From: Oceanicaulis sp. HLUCCA04
Lineage (GTDB): Bacteria > Pseudomonadota > Alphaproteobacteria > Caulobacterales > Maricaulaceae
Length of the DNA stretch: 64,000 bases
Direction: 5' to 3'
Assembly (NCBI GenBank): GCA_001314625.1
Contig: LJSH01000004.1
Location: 174,039-238,038 of the forward strand
Below, in pieces: positions 51,367 through 59,418 of this stretch; within the stretch, counting starts at the first letter, position 1; every line of letters starts with the position of its first letter. The notes beneath the pieces are model-generated. The model searched no databases, was not told where the DNA came from, and saw only the letters and a program-made list of their open reading frames with translations. The position numbers and the translations under genes are program-made.

Positions 51367-52506
51367 ATGACCGCAAGCACCATCAGGGCCTGGTCGTTTG
51401 TGCACACCTGGACAAGCCTGGTGTGTACGGCCTTCCTGTTGATGCTGTGCGTGACCGGGCTGCCTCTGATCTTTCATGACGAGTTCGAGGCCGCGCTCAA
51501 CCCGCACGAATGGACACCGGCCAATCCGGACGGGCCGCGTCTGGATCTCGATACCATCCTTGACCGCGCGCTGGAAAACCGGCCCGGCGAGGTGCCGCTC
51601 TTCATGAGCTTTGATACCGATCGCCCGGTCGTCAACGTGACGACCGGGCCGGTACCCGATGCGCCCGGCTCACAGATGCATTTCGAGCGCTTCGATGCCA
51701 CCAGCGGCGATATGGTGCCCGCCCCGGCCGATGCGGGCGGGTTCATGGACTTTCTCCTGCAGTTTCATACCGACATGTTCCTTGGCCTGCCGGGCATGCT
51801 GTTTCTGGGGGCGATGGGCGTGGCGTTCCTTGCCGCCATAATTTCGGGCCTTGTCCTGTACTGGCCGTTTACCCGCAAGCAGAGCTTTGGCGTGGTCAGG
51901 GTGCAGCGCTCGGCGCGCGTGAAATGGCTCGATTATCACAATCTGCTGGGCGTGGTGATCCTGGCCTGGGTGATGGTGGTGGGCGTGACCGGCGTGATCA
52001 ACACGCTCGCCACGCCGATATACGACACTTGGCGATCGCACGCGCTGGCCGATCTGATCGCGCCGTATGGCGAGCGTGAGGTGCCAAATCCTGACGCGAT
52101 GGCCTCGCTGGACAGCGCCGTGCGGCGCGCTGTTGAAGCGGCACCGGACATGCAGCTGCAATTTGTCGCCTTTCCCGGCGGCGGCTTCTCGACCGACTTT
52201 CACTACGCCATCTTCCTGCATGGCAATAGCGCTGTGACCGAACATCTGATTGCGCCGGTACTGGTGGACGCACAGACCGGCGAATTTGCCGGGCTTCGCG
52301 AAATGCCCTGGTATGTGAAGATGTTGTCTTTGTCCCAGCCTCTGCATTTTGGCGATTATGGCGGGTTGCCCCTGAAAATCCTGTGGGCGCTGCTGGATAT
52401 CGCCACCATCGTGGTGCTGGTCAGCGGGCTGTATCTGTGGATCGCGCGCAGGCGTTCATCGCGGCGACCTCTACTGGCGGCTGCGGCTACGCGGCAAGGC
52501 GCATGA
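51367..52506 (+). CDS. PepSY-associated membrane protein (iron-regulated)
   Basis: This 379-aa inner-membrane protein has four clear hydrophobic helices (about 10-35, 140-165, 195-215 and 340-360) with PepSY-type periplasmic domains between them. HTWTSLVCTAFLLMLCVTGLPLIFHDE, LQFHTDMFLGLPGMLFLGAMGVAFLAAIISG and KWLDYHNLLGVVILAWVMVVGVTGVINTLA show His residues in helices, which may bind heme or metal and mark the ferric-siderophore reductase-like PepSY_TM group. It is downstream of the TonB receptor and coupled (ATGA) to the next small gene. Function in reducing or releasing iron from siderophores is an inference from context. Confidence 0.87.
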   Translation: MTASTIRAWSFVHTWTSLVCTAFLLMLCVTGLPLIFHDEFEAALNPHEWTPANPDGPRLDLDTILDRALENRPGEVPLFMSFDTDRPVVNVTTGPVPDAPGSQMHFERFDATSGDMVPAPADAGGFMDFLLQFHTDMFLGLPGMLFLGAMGVAFLAAIISGLVLYWPFTRKQSFGVVRVQRSARVKWLDYHNLLGVVILAWVMVVGVTGVINTLATPIYDTWRSHALADLIAPYGEREVPNPDAMASLDSAVRRAVEAAPDMQLQFVAFPGGGFSTDFHYAIFLHGNSAVTEHLIAPVLVDAQTGEFAGLREMPWYVKMLSLSQPLHFGDYGGLPLKILWALLDIATIVVLVSGLYLWIARRRSSRRPLLAAAATRQGA

Positions 52507-52703
52507 CGATGCGCGTTACGCCGTCCGCCCGTCTTGCTCTGCTGGCGCGGGTATTTGCCTGGCCGTGCGTGATTGCGGTGTCGAGCTTTGCCGGTCTGGT
52601 AATTGCGCTTCTGGGCGGGACGTTGCACGACGCGGCGGGGTCGGCCCTTTTGTGTGCGCCGGTGCTGGCGGTAATCTGGGCGATGCTTGCCCGGCGGCGG
52701 TGA
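52503..52703 (+). CDS. Small membrane protein of the iron-uptake unit (DUF3649-like)
   Basis: This 66-aa protein, MTMRVTPSARLALLARVFAWP, has two hydrophobic stretches (about 14-42 and 46-61) and a basic C terminus (ARRR). It overlaps the PepSY gene stop by 4 bp (ATGA). Short two-helix proteins of the DUF3649/DUF3325 type commonly follow PepSY and TonB-receptor genes, which fits, but sequence resemblance is slight. It is convergent with xerD (1 bp apart). Too short for a confident family call. Confidence 0.65.
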   Translation: MTMRVTPSARLALLARVFAWPCVIAVSSFAGLVIALLGGTLHDAAGSALLCAPVLAVIWAMLARRR

Positions 52704-53633
52704 TCAGGGCCGGTCCCGGCTCAGCGGATGGGCGTCTTCCATCAGCGAGCGCAGGCGCGCCTCGAGCACATGGGTGTAGATTTCAGTGGTGGAGACATCG
52801 GCATGACCCAGCAGGGTCTGCAGGCTGCGCAGATCCGCGCCATTGGCCAGAAGATGCGTGGCAAATGCATGGCGCAGCACGTGGGGTGAGACGCGCGCCG
52901 GGTCCAGCCCGGCTTTCACGGCCAGATCGCCCAGCATCTGGGCAAAGCGCTCACGGGTCAGATGACCGCCCTTTGCGCTCACCGAGCAGAACAGATAGCG
53001 CTCGGCGCGGGCGCGCAAGGGCGAGGCCTTGCCCGGCAGGAAGTCCTCGCGCACCTGCCTGTAGGCATCGACTGCCTCCAGGGCAGAGGGCGTCAGCGGA
53101 ACGATACGGTCCTTGTTGCCCTTGCCGGTGACGACCAGATAGCGCTCTGCGCGCGAGAAAGCGGCAATCGGCAAGGTCACCAGCTCGCTGACGCGAAGCC
53201 CGCCCGCATAGAGCAGCTCCAGAGCCGCGCGCAGGCGCAGCCCTGCCGCGCCCTCTATCGTGTCTGCGGCGTCAAACAGGCGGCCCACCTCGGCTTCGGA
53301 GAGGATTTTGGGCAAGGCGCGGGCCTGTTTGGGGCCTTTTTGTCCGGCGGTGGGGTCATCGCTGCGCACGCCTTCCTTCAGCAGGAAGCGGTAATAGCGC
53401 TTGAGCGCGGACAGGCGGCGCGCGGCGGTGGCGGGTTTGAGCCCGTCAGCTGCCAGCGAACGCATCAATCCCTCGATATGGGCAGGCGACGCATCGTCCA
53501 GACAGGTGCCAAGGCGCGACAGGCGCTGCGAGGCATCATCCAGATCGTGGCGATAGGCGGCGAGCGTGTTGGCGGCGGCACCGCGTTCGGCGCTCAGCAT
53601 GTCGAGGAAAAGCGCTATGTGCGGCGCGCTCAC
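52704..53633 (-). CDS. xerD: Tyrosine recombinase XerD
   Basis: This 309-aa recombinase, with XerC and FtsK, resolves chromosome dimers at dif. Catalytic residues are all present: Arg147 (LRVSEL), Lys171 (TGKGNKDR), His251 and Arg254 (HVLRHAFATH), His277 (LLGHADVSTT) and Tyr286 (TEIYTH). The N-terminal SAM-like core-binding domain fills 1-100. Length is normal for XerD; the chromosomal neighbourhood (aroK-aroB, secreted protein) favours XerD over a mobile integrase. The start codon overlaps the stop of the upstream gene by 4 bp (ATGA). Confidence 0.93.
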   Translation of the reverse strand: MSAPHIALFLDMLSAERGAAANTLAAYRHDLDDASQRLSRLGTCLDDASPAHIEGLMRSLAADGLKPATAARRLSALKRYYRFLLKEGVRSDDPTAGQKGPKQARALPKILSEAEVGRLFDAADTIEGAAGLRLRAALELLYAGGLRVSELVTLPIAAFSRAERYLVVTGKGNKDRIVPLTPSALEAVDAYRQVREDFLPGKASPLRARAERYLFCSVSAKGGHLTRERFAQMLGDLAVKAGLDPARVSPHVLRHAFATHLLANGADLRSLQTLLGHADVSTTEIYTHVLEARLRSLMEDAHPLSRDRP

Positions 53634-55276
53634 GCGGTCTCCTCAGCCAGTGCCTCCAGTATCAGTTGCAGGGCTTCAGCCCGGTAGCCCGCGCGTTCCA
53701 GAAGAAAGCAGGCCACCGCATAGCTGCGCGCATTGCCATCGCCGGCCTCGATCAGCGCGGCAGCCAGAAGCAGGCTTTCCGCCTCCGATCCGTTCATCAG
53801 GGACAGCAGCGCCATGGCGGCCAAACCGGCCTCCTGGTCCGCGTTGCCGCCGCCGGACTCCGCCAGCTGGATACGTACCTCTTCAGGCACCGTGGCTCCC
53901 AAAGCTGCAAGCCCGGCAAGCTGGGCGAGACGTTCAGGCCCGGCAGACTCTGCGCGCGCGGCCAGAACGGCGGCAAACGGGCCGGAACTGATGTCGTCGG
54001 CGGCTATCCCGATTGCCGCATCCAGAGCGACCATGACCGCCGGTGCAGGCGGCTCCCACGGGTCGGGCTCAGGATAGGAATTATAGGCGGGAGGGGGCGG
54101 TGTCAGGCTGCCCGGCTGACCGGGTGCCGCTTCGGACCAGCCTTCACCTGCCATGACGGCAGGGCGCTCGGGCTCCGGCCCGGACAGCAGCGCTTCTCGC
54201 CAGCGCCAGGCGGTTTCGATCTCGCCTTCAAGCGCCAGCGCCAGCACGAAGCGCGGGCCATGGGCCAGCGTCTGCTCCGTAATCGGGATGGTTTCAATTT
54301 CGATCGCATAGGCGCGCGCCACCTCGGCAAAGCGCCCTTCGCTAACCGCGTCGTCGAGCCTGGCAGCCAGCGCCTCGGCTGCAATCAGCCGGTCAATATC
54401 CTGCTGGGCAATGGCGGCGAGCGCGGCGGCGCGGTCTGCGCCATTCATGGCCATGGCCGCTTCCAGTGCCTCGTCAAGAATTTCTGGCAAGGTAATGGCC
54501 GGGCCGGTGCGCTCTGCGGCGCGTTCCAGCCAGACAGGAGCGCCCTCGGCGACAGCGATCGATTCTCCGGGCGCGAGCGCGATGGCTATGGCCAGCTCCA
54601 GCCCGGTGCTGGCGCGTGTGCCAGCGGGCAAGCTGCGCTCGAGTACCAGTGCATCAAACAGCGTTCTGAAATTGCCTGAACCTTCGGCGCCGTTTGCCAG
54701 ATCGGCCGTCAGTTCTGCGGCCGGCAGATTACCCGCAAAGGCAAGGCAGGTGGCGCGCGCACGAAGCCAGTAGGGTTCGTCACGGCCCCGCAGCAGCGCG
54801 TCGGCGGTGCGGCATGCCGCATCGGCTTCGCCCAGCGCAAAGGCCGTCTCGGCGTGCAGGCGCGAGAGCGCGCTGGATTCGTTGAGGCGCGGCGTGCGCT
54901 CCAGAAGCTGGTAAACCTGCTCGGCGCGTCCGGCAGCCAGCGCCCGGTCTGCGCGCAAGGCAGCCAGCGCAAAGTCATCACGTCCGCCACGCGGCGGCTC
55001 GCCAGACGCCAGCAATACCCGTTCGGCCAGCCGTGCTGCTCCGCCTTGCTGCCAGCCATCACTATCGCTGGCGGGCAAACCGGTCAGGATCGCGCGCAGT
55101 GCCTCTGAATCGCTCGATACCCAGATATTGGATGGCAGCACATTGCGTGAGCCGACCTGGAACGGATCAACGGCCCCCAGCTCCTCGACCTCGATCGTAC
55201 TGCCGGGTTGCTGCGCGAGCGCGGGTGCTCCGGCCAGGGCCGCGCACAGGACCAGTGTCTTAATCGCCGAGCGCAT
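53630..55276 (-). CDS. Large exported helical-repeat protein of unknown function
   Basis: This 548-aa protein has a signal peptide MRSAIKTLVLCAALAGAPALAQ. The mature part is mostly Ala/Leu/Glu-rich alpha helices in repeating pairs (for example RADRALAAGRAEQVYQLLERTPRLNESSALSRLHAETAFALGEADAACRTADALLRGRDEPYW), which suggests a TPR-like solenoid. A proline-rich linker (SLTPPPPAYNSYPEPDPWEPPAP) lies near residue 400. It overlaps the xerD start by 4 bp and follows a tiny membrane gene by a 17-bp overlap. Orthologues probably occur in related caulobacters, but I know of no function. A scaffold in the periplasm is a guess. Confidence 0.8.
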   Translation of the reverse strand: MRSAIKTLVLCAALAGAPALAQQPGSTIEVEELGAVDPFQVGSRNVLPSNIWVSSDSEALRAILTGLPASDSDGWQQGGAARLAERVLLASGEPPRGGRDDFALAALRADRALAAGRAEQVYQLLERTPRLNESSALSRLHAETAFALGEADAACRTADALLRGRDEPYWLRARATCLAFAGNLPAAELTADLANGAEGSGNFRTLFDALVLERSLPAGTRASTGLELAIAIALAPGESIAVAEGAPVWLERAAERTGPAITLPEILDEALEAAMAMNGADRAAALAAIAQQDIDRLIAAEALAARLDDAVSEGRFAEVARAYAIEIETIPITEQTLAHGPRFVLALALEGEIETAWRWREALLSGPEPERPAVMAGEGWSEAAPGQPGSLTPPPPAYNSYPEPDPWEPPAPAVMVALDAAIGIAADDISSGPFAAVLAARAESAGPERLAQLAGLAALGATVPEEVRIQLAESGGGNADQEAGLAAMALLSLMNGSEAESLLLAAALIEAGDGNARSYAVACFLLERAGYRAEALQLILEALAEETA

Positions 55277-55400
55277 CAGTCACCTCGACACGCACTTCGC
55301 TCTGCTCCGGTGTCATGGTGTCGGCCATGACGATCAGGATGGCAAAAATGGCCCCGACGCAAATGACGCCGATGCCCACTCCTATCAGCAGTCCGCGCAT
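55260..55400 (-). CDS. Tiny single-helix membrane protein (46 aa)
   Basis: Reading from ATG at 55400 to TAA at 55260-55262 gives MRGLLIGVGIGVICVGAIFA then ILIVMADTMTPEQSEVRVEV and TDALGD. A GAGGGG site lies 8-9 bp upstream. One 22-residue hydrophobic helix is followed by a short acidic tail. It overlaps the start of the 548-aa protein gene by 17 bp, so the two are coupled. It is below usual ORF cut-offs and could be missed by gene finders. Function is unknown. Confidence 0.7.
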   Translation of the reverse strand: MRGLLIGVGIGVICVGAIFAILIVMADTMTPEQSEVRVEVTDALGD

Positions 55401-55528
55401 GATGAGCGCCCCTCGTGGCTGGATGCGGTTCGCGATTATCTACACTAGCGCGGACAATGCGGCGTTTTCCAGACATCGCACGCGGTAATTGCTCATTATG
55501 TGCTGCGGGCTTATAGCGTTGGAGCATC

Positions 55529-56086
55529 ATGAACCGTGTGAATATCGCAAAGAGACTGGGACGTCCGGTTGCTCTGGTGGGCCTGATGGGGGCCGGCAAG
55601 ACCACAATCGGCCGGCGCCTGGCCGACCGGCTGGGCTGGCAGTTCCACGATTCCGACCATGAAGTGGAAGAGGCCGCCGGCCGCAGCGTGTCGGACATAT
55701 TTGCCGATTTCGGCGAAGCCGCTTTTCGTGACGGGGAGCGGCGGGTCATCGCCCGCCTGATCGAAGAGTCCGGCCGGGCTGTGATTGCGCTGGGAGGCGG
55801 TGCCTTTATCGACCCGCAGACGCGGACTCTTCTCAAAGAACGGGCTTTGTCGGTCTGGCTGCAGGCCGATATCGACACGCTCATGGAACGCGTCCAGCGG
55901 CGCGATACACGCCCGCTTCTTAAGACTGAAGACCCGCGCGCCGTGATGGAGAGGCTTCTGGCCGAGCGCGCACCCATTTATGCCGAGGCTGATATTCATA
56001 TTGAATCGCCGGGCGCACCGCATGATGCCGGTGTTACCGCCATCATTGATGCGATGGCAGCGCGTGTGGAGGCGCAAGACGCGTGA
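55529..56086 (+). CDS. aroK: Shikimate kinase
   Basis: This 185-aa kinase phosphorylates shikimate with ATP in the aromatic amino acid pathway. The P-loop is GLMGAGKTTIGRRLA (18-32), the shikimate-binding SDHEVEEAAGRSVSDIFADFGE follows, and the GGGAF motif and RDTRPLLKTEDPR lid are present. It is slightly longer at the N terminus than the E. coli enzyme. Its stop overlaps the aroB GTG (GTGA). The aroK-aroB-CBS order is conserved in many proteobacteria. Confidence 0.95.
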   Translation: MNRVNIAKRLGRPVALVGLMGAGKTTIGRRLADRLGWQFHDSDHEVEEAAGRSVSDIFADFGEAAFRDGERRVIARLIEESGRAVIALGGGAFIDPQTRTLLKERALSVWLQADIDTLMERVQRRDTRPLLKTEDPRAVMERLLAERAPIYAEADIHIESPGAPHDAGVTAIIDAMAARVEAQDA

Positions 56087-57183
56087 GCGAGCTTTTCCGT
56101 ATCCCGGTAGACACGGCTTCGAAGCGTTACGAGGTGCTGGCAGGCGCAGGCGCGCTTGAGGCGGCTGTGCCGCAGCTTGAACACCTCTGCCCGAAAGGCC
56201 GCGCCATTATCGCTGCGGATTCGGCCGCCCTGCGTGCGCACAAACCCCGCCTGGATGCGGCGCTGGCAGGGGCAGGACTGACGGCGGATATCATCGCGCT
56301 GGATGGCGGTGAGGGCGTGAAAACCTGGGACGGGGTGCGTGACCTTGTGAACGCGCTTCTGGACCGTGAAATGGCCCGCTCCGAAAGCCTGATCGCGTTT
56401 GGCGGCGGCACGGTGGGCGATCTTGCCGGATTTGCCGCGGCGATCATGAAGCGCGGATGCGGTTTCATCCAGATGCCGACAACGCTGCTGGCGCAGGTGG
56501 ATTCCTCGGTCGGCGGCAAGACCGGCATCAATACCGGTCATGGCAAGAATCTGGTTGGCAGCTTTCATCAGCCCGATCTGGTGATCGCAGACAGCGCCTT
56601 TCTGGAAAGCCTGCCCCGGCGTGAGCTGGCGGCCGGCTATGCAGAAATCGTCAAGGCGGGCCTGATCGAGGGTGGCGCGCTGTTTGACAGCATGGAAGCC
56701 GTACCGGGCGATCCGCTGGCGCTGGATGGCCTGGTGCCCTTTATCGCCGAAGCGGTGCGCTTCAAGGCGCGCATCGTAGCGCAGGACGAGCGCGAAGCCG
56801 GGCTCCGCGCCCTCCTCAATCTGGGGCACACCTTCGCCCATGCCTTTGAAGCGGAAGCGAAAAAGGGCGCGCTCATTCATGGGGAGGCGGTCGCCTGCGG
56901 CATTGTCATGGCGCTGCGGTTTTCCGCGCAGGCCGGGCTGTGCGAACCCGGCGCGGCCAGAAGGGCGGCAAGCGTTTTCCAGCGGGCGGGACTGCCTGTA
57001 TCGCTTAGCGATCTGCCGGGCGGGCCCTATACCCCATCGGCACTGACCGCGCGCATGGGTCAGGACAAGAAGAATGCCGGAGCGGGCATTACCCTCATTC
57101 TGGCACGCGGCATTGGCGAGGTCTTTATCTCTACCGGTCACGACCCGGCGCAGATCGAAACCTTCCTTCAAGGAGAAATCTAG
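56083..57183 (+). CDS. aroB: 3-dehydroquinate synthase
   Basis: This 366-aa NAD- and zinc-dependent enzyme turns DAHP into 3-dehydroquinate. Signatures include GGGTVGDLAGFAAAIMKRG (NAD loop), PTTLLAQVDSSVGGKTGINTGHGKN (active-site Lys), ELAAGYAEIVKAGLI, and LNLGHTFAHAFE, with His and Glu zinc ligands. It starts with GTG inside the aroK stop codon. The stop codon TAG directly abuts the ATG of the next gene, so the three-gene unit aroK-aroB-corC is translationally linked. Confidence 0.96.
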   Translation: MSELFRIPVDTASKRYEVLAGAGALEAAVPQLEHLCPKGRAIIAADSAALRAHKPRLDAALAGAGLTADIIALDGGEGVKTWDGVRDLVNALLDREMARSESLIAFGGGTVGDLAGFAAAIMKRGCGFIQMPTTLLAQVDSSVGGKTGINTGHGKNLVGSFHQPDLVIADSAFLESLPRRELAAGYAEIVKAGLIEGGALFDSMEAVPGDPLALDGLVPFIAEAVRFKARIVAQDEREAGLRALLNLGHTFAHAFEAEAKKGALIHGEAVACGIVMALRFSAQAGLCEPGAARRAASVFQRAGLPVSLSDLPGGPYTPSALTARMGQDKKNAGAGITLILARGIGEVFISTGHDPAQIETFLQGEI

Positions 57184-58467
57184 ATGGACATCGTGTTCGA
57201 GCCCTGGATGGGCTGGGCGTTTGCCGGCATCCTCGTTCTGCTCATCCTGTCGGCGTTTTTTTCCGGCTCGGAGACGGCTCTGACGGCGACCTCCAAGGCG
57301 CGCATGCTGGCACTGGAGAAGGACAGGAATGCCGCTGCCACCCGCGTCGGTTTGCTCATCGAGGACCGCGAGAGCCTGATCGGCGCGATCCTGTTGGGCA
57401 ATAATCTGGTCAATATCCTGGCATCGTCGATCGCGGCGGCGGTTTTTCTCGCCATGTTCGGGGAAGCGGGTGTGCCTATCGCCACGCTGGTCATGACGGC
57501 CTTGGTTCTGGTGTTCTCCGAGGTGATGCCCAAGACCTATGCCCTGTCCAATCCGGACCGGCTGGCCATGTTCGTATCCTTGCCGATCCGCATCGTGACG
57601 GCGGTGTTCGGGCCTGTGGTGGCCGGCGTTCAGGTAGTCGTGCGCGGCACGTTGCGCCTGATCGGCGCGGACGTGACCGGCCCTGTCCTGTCGGCGCATG
57701 AGGAAATCCGCGGCCAGATCGACCTGCACCTGCAGGAAGGCGGCGTGGTCAAGCATGACCGTGACATGCTGGGCGGGGTTCTGGATTTGCGCGAGCTGAC
57801 CATGGATGACGTAATGGTCCACCGCAAGAACCTTGTCATGCTGGATATTGACCAGCCGGTCGAGACACTGGTGGAAAGCGCCCTGACCAGCCCGCATACG
57901 CGTCTGCCGCTCTGGCAGGGCGAACCGGAAAATATTGTCGGCATTTTGCATGTGCGCGATCTTGCGCGCGCCTTGCACGGGGTAGGCGGGGACAGCTCGA
58001 AGGTCGATATCGATGCGCTCAAGCGCGAGCCCTGGTTTGTCCCGGAGACCAAGGAACTGTTTGACCAGCTCAACGAGTTCCGAGCCAAGCGGGAGCACTT
58101 CGCCCTGGTGGTCGATGAGTATGGGGCGCTGCAGGGCGTGGTGACGCTGGAGGATATTCTCGAGGAGATTGTCGGCGAAATCGAGGATGAGCACGATCTG
58201 CCACCACCGGAAATGTTCCGGCCGGACGCGGATGGCTCGATAATCGTGGATGGCGCCACCGGCATTCGCGAGATCAACCGGGCGCTCGACTGGGATCTGC
58301 CCGATGACGAGGCGGTGACCATCGCCGGTATCGTCATCCACGAGGCGCAGACCATCCCGGAGCCCGGCCAGCGCTTCCGCTTTCACGGCGTCCAGTTCGA
58401 CATCATTGAGCGCCGCCGCAACCAGATCACCAAGGTGAAACTCACCCCTCTGGGAGAGGACGCGTAG
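57184..58467 (+). CDS. HlyC/CorC family membrane protein with CBS domains
   Basis: This 427-aa protein has an N-terminal DUF21 (CNNM) domain with about four hydrophobic segments (WAFAGILVLLILSAFFSGSETALTA, then NIL-ASSIAAAVFLAM), a cytosolic CBS pair (about 195-320; RELTMDDVMVHRKNL and VVDEYGALQGVVTLEDILEEIVGEI), and a C-terminal CorC/HlyC domain (about 335-420). The FSGSETALTA motif is typical. The family has roles in magnesium/cobalt efflux, but the substrate here is not known. AAGGAG precedes the start in the aroB 3' end. It is convergent with the following minus-strand gene. Confidence 0.93.
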   Translation: MDIVFEPWMGWAFAGILVLLILSAFFSGSETALTATSKARMLALEKDRNAAATRVGLLIEDRESLIGAILLGNNLVNILASSIAAAVFLAMFGEAGVPIATLVMTALVLVFSEVMPKTYALSNPDRLAMFVSLPIRIVTAVFGPVVAGVQVVVRGTLRLIGADVTGPVLSAHEEIRGQIDLHLQEGGVVKHDRDMLGGVLDLRELTMDDVMVHRKNLVMLDIDQPVETLVESALTSPHTRLPLWQGEPENIVGILHVRDLARALHGVGGDSSKVDIDALKREPWFVPETKELFDQLNEFRAKREHFALVVDEYGALQGVVTLEDILEEIVGEIEDEHDLPPPEMFRPDADGSIIVDGATGIREINRALDWDLPDDEAVTIAGIVIHEAQTIPEPGQRFRFHGVQFDIIERRRNQITKVKLTPLGEDA

Positions 58468-58476
58468 CGGCGAAGC

Positions 58477-59025
58477 CTACTCCGCCTTCCCGCCCTTGAT
58501 GACGGTAAAGCGCGGGCGGGTCTTTTGCGGTGACGGGGGTGTTGTCGAGGCCGGTGCGTGGCGCGGCACGTGTTCCGTGTCAGGCGGGCCGGGTGGGGGT
58601 GAAGCCTCCGGGAAGTCTGGCTCCACATCCTCGTTGACATCGCGGGTACTGGACCGCCGCTCAGGACGTTTCGAGGAAAAGCTGGAGCGTGCGCCGCCCT
58701 CTTTCGGCTTGAAGCTGGAGCGCAGCCAGGGCCGGGTCTCCTTGCCCTTTGCCTTGGCTTCCAGCTCTTTGAGCTTGGCGGCCTGAAGCTGGGACAAAGG
58801 TTCGTCCAGCGCGCCTTTTTCCGGGTCGGTGAAGGCGGACCCGAACGTATTGAGGCGCTCCTCGACGCTGCCGAGGAATTCATCTTCCCATTCGGTCAGA
58901 AGGGCGCGGGCCTCACGGGCGGCCTCGCTGTCACCATCGGCTTGCGCCTCGGCGAGCGCGCGGCGCACGCGGTCCAGGCGGCGCAGGGCCTTTTTCTTCT
59001 TGCGGTCGTCTATTTCGCGGCTCAT
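58477..59025 (-). CDS. Lys/Arg/Pro-rich protein of unknown function
   Basis: This 182-aa cytosolic protein begins MSREIDDRKKKKALRRLDRVRR, a highly basic coiled-coil-like stretch (about 1-50), followed by a Glu-rich region. The C-terminal half is disordered: Ser/Arg/Pro-rich with runs such as PPPGPPDTE, ending TRPRFTVIKGGKAE. It lies 15 bp downstream of gapR on the same strand, so the two are probably cotranscribed. The basic N terminus could bind DNA or RNA, but this is speculation. No family is recognised. Confidence 0.65.
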   Translation of the reverse strand: MSREIDDRKKKKALRRLDRVRRALAEAQADGDSEAAREARALLTEWEDEFLGSVEERLNTFGSAFTDPEKGALDEPLSQLQAAKLKELEAKAKGKETRPWLRSSFKPKEGGARSSFSSKRPERRSSTRDVNEDVEPDFPEASPPPGPPDTEHVPRHAPASTTPPSPQKTRPRFTVIKGGKAE

Positions 59026-59040
59026 GGCACCGCGAGCGTA

Positions 59041-59373
59041 TCAGAGATCGCCGAGCGCGCCGAGATAGGTTTCAAGCACCGCTTCCATTTCCATGCGTTC
59101 CTGACGGTCCTGCTTGCGGATGCGGATGACCTGGCGGAGCACTTTGACGTCAAAGCCATTGCCCTTGGCCTCGTCGTAGACCTCCTTGATATCGGCCATC
59201 AGCGCCTTCTTCTCCTCTTCCAGCCGCTCGATGCGCGCGACGATGGCGCGCAGCTGTTCGTCGGCTTTGGGCGTGCCGCCCTGAACGGGCGCGCTGGAGG
59301 CATCGGCGGGGACTTGAGTGAAGGGTTCGGCCATGGGGGCGTCCTCATCTGGCAGGGGCTTTGATCTGGCCAT
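59041..59373 (-). CDS. gapR: GapR-like nucleoid-associated protein (DUF2312)
   Basis: This is a 110-aa protein whose C-terminal 90 residues ([68 protein letters not shown]) are broken here only for length; the pattern is the GapR/DUF2312 coiled coil. KGNGFDVK and RIRKQDR are the hallmark. In Caulobacter, GapR binds overtwisted AT-rich DNA ahead of replication and stimulates topoisomerases. The first 20 residues are variable; a start at 59334 (MAEPFTQ) is the alternative. It is followed by a basic protein gene. Confidence 0.88.
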   Translation of the reverse strand: MARSKPLPDEDAPMAEPFTQVPADASSAPVQGGTPKADEQLRAIVARIERLEEEKKALMADIKEVYDEAKGNGFDVKVLRQVIRIRKQDRQERMEMEAVLETYLGALGDL

Positions 59374-59418
59374 GAGGCTTACGGTGCGAGGGCCTGCGGG
59401 GCAATGGGGGCGTGTAGG

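Noticed and set aside
52704-53633. Mobile-element integrase reading of the tyrosine recombinase
   Set aside because: Length, motif spacing and position next to aroK/aroB and a translationally overlapping housekeeping-like gene fit XerD; no attachment site or phage genes are nearby.
55996-58386. 796-codon minus-strand frame opposite aroB and the CorC-like gene
   Set aside because: Shadow of two well-supported plus-strand genes; no coherent domain in the product.
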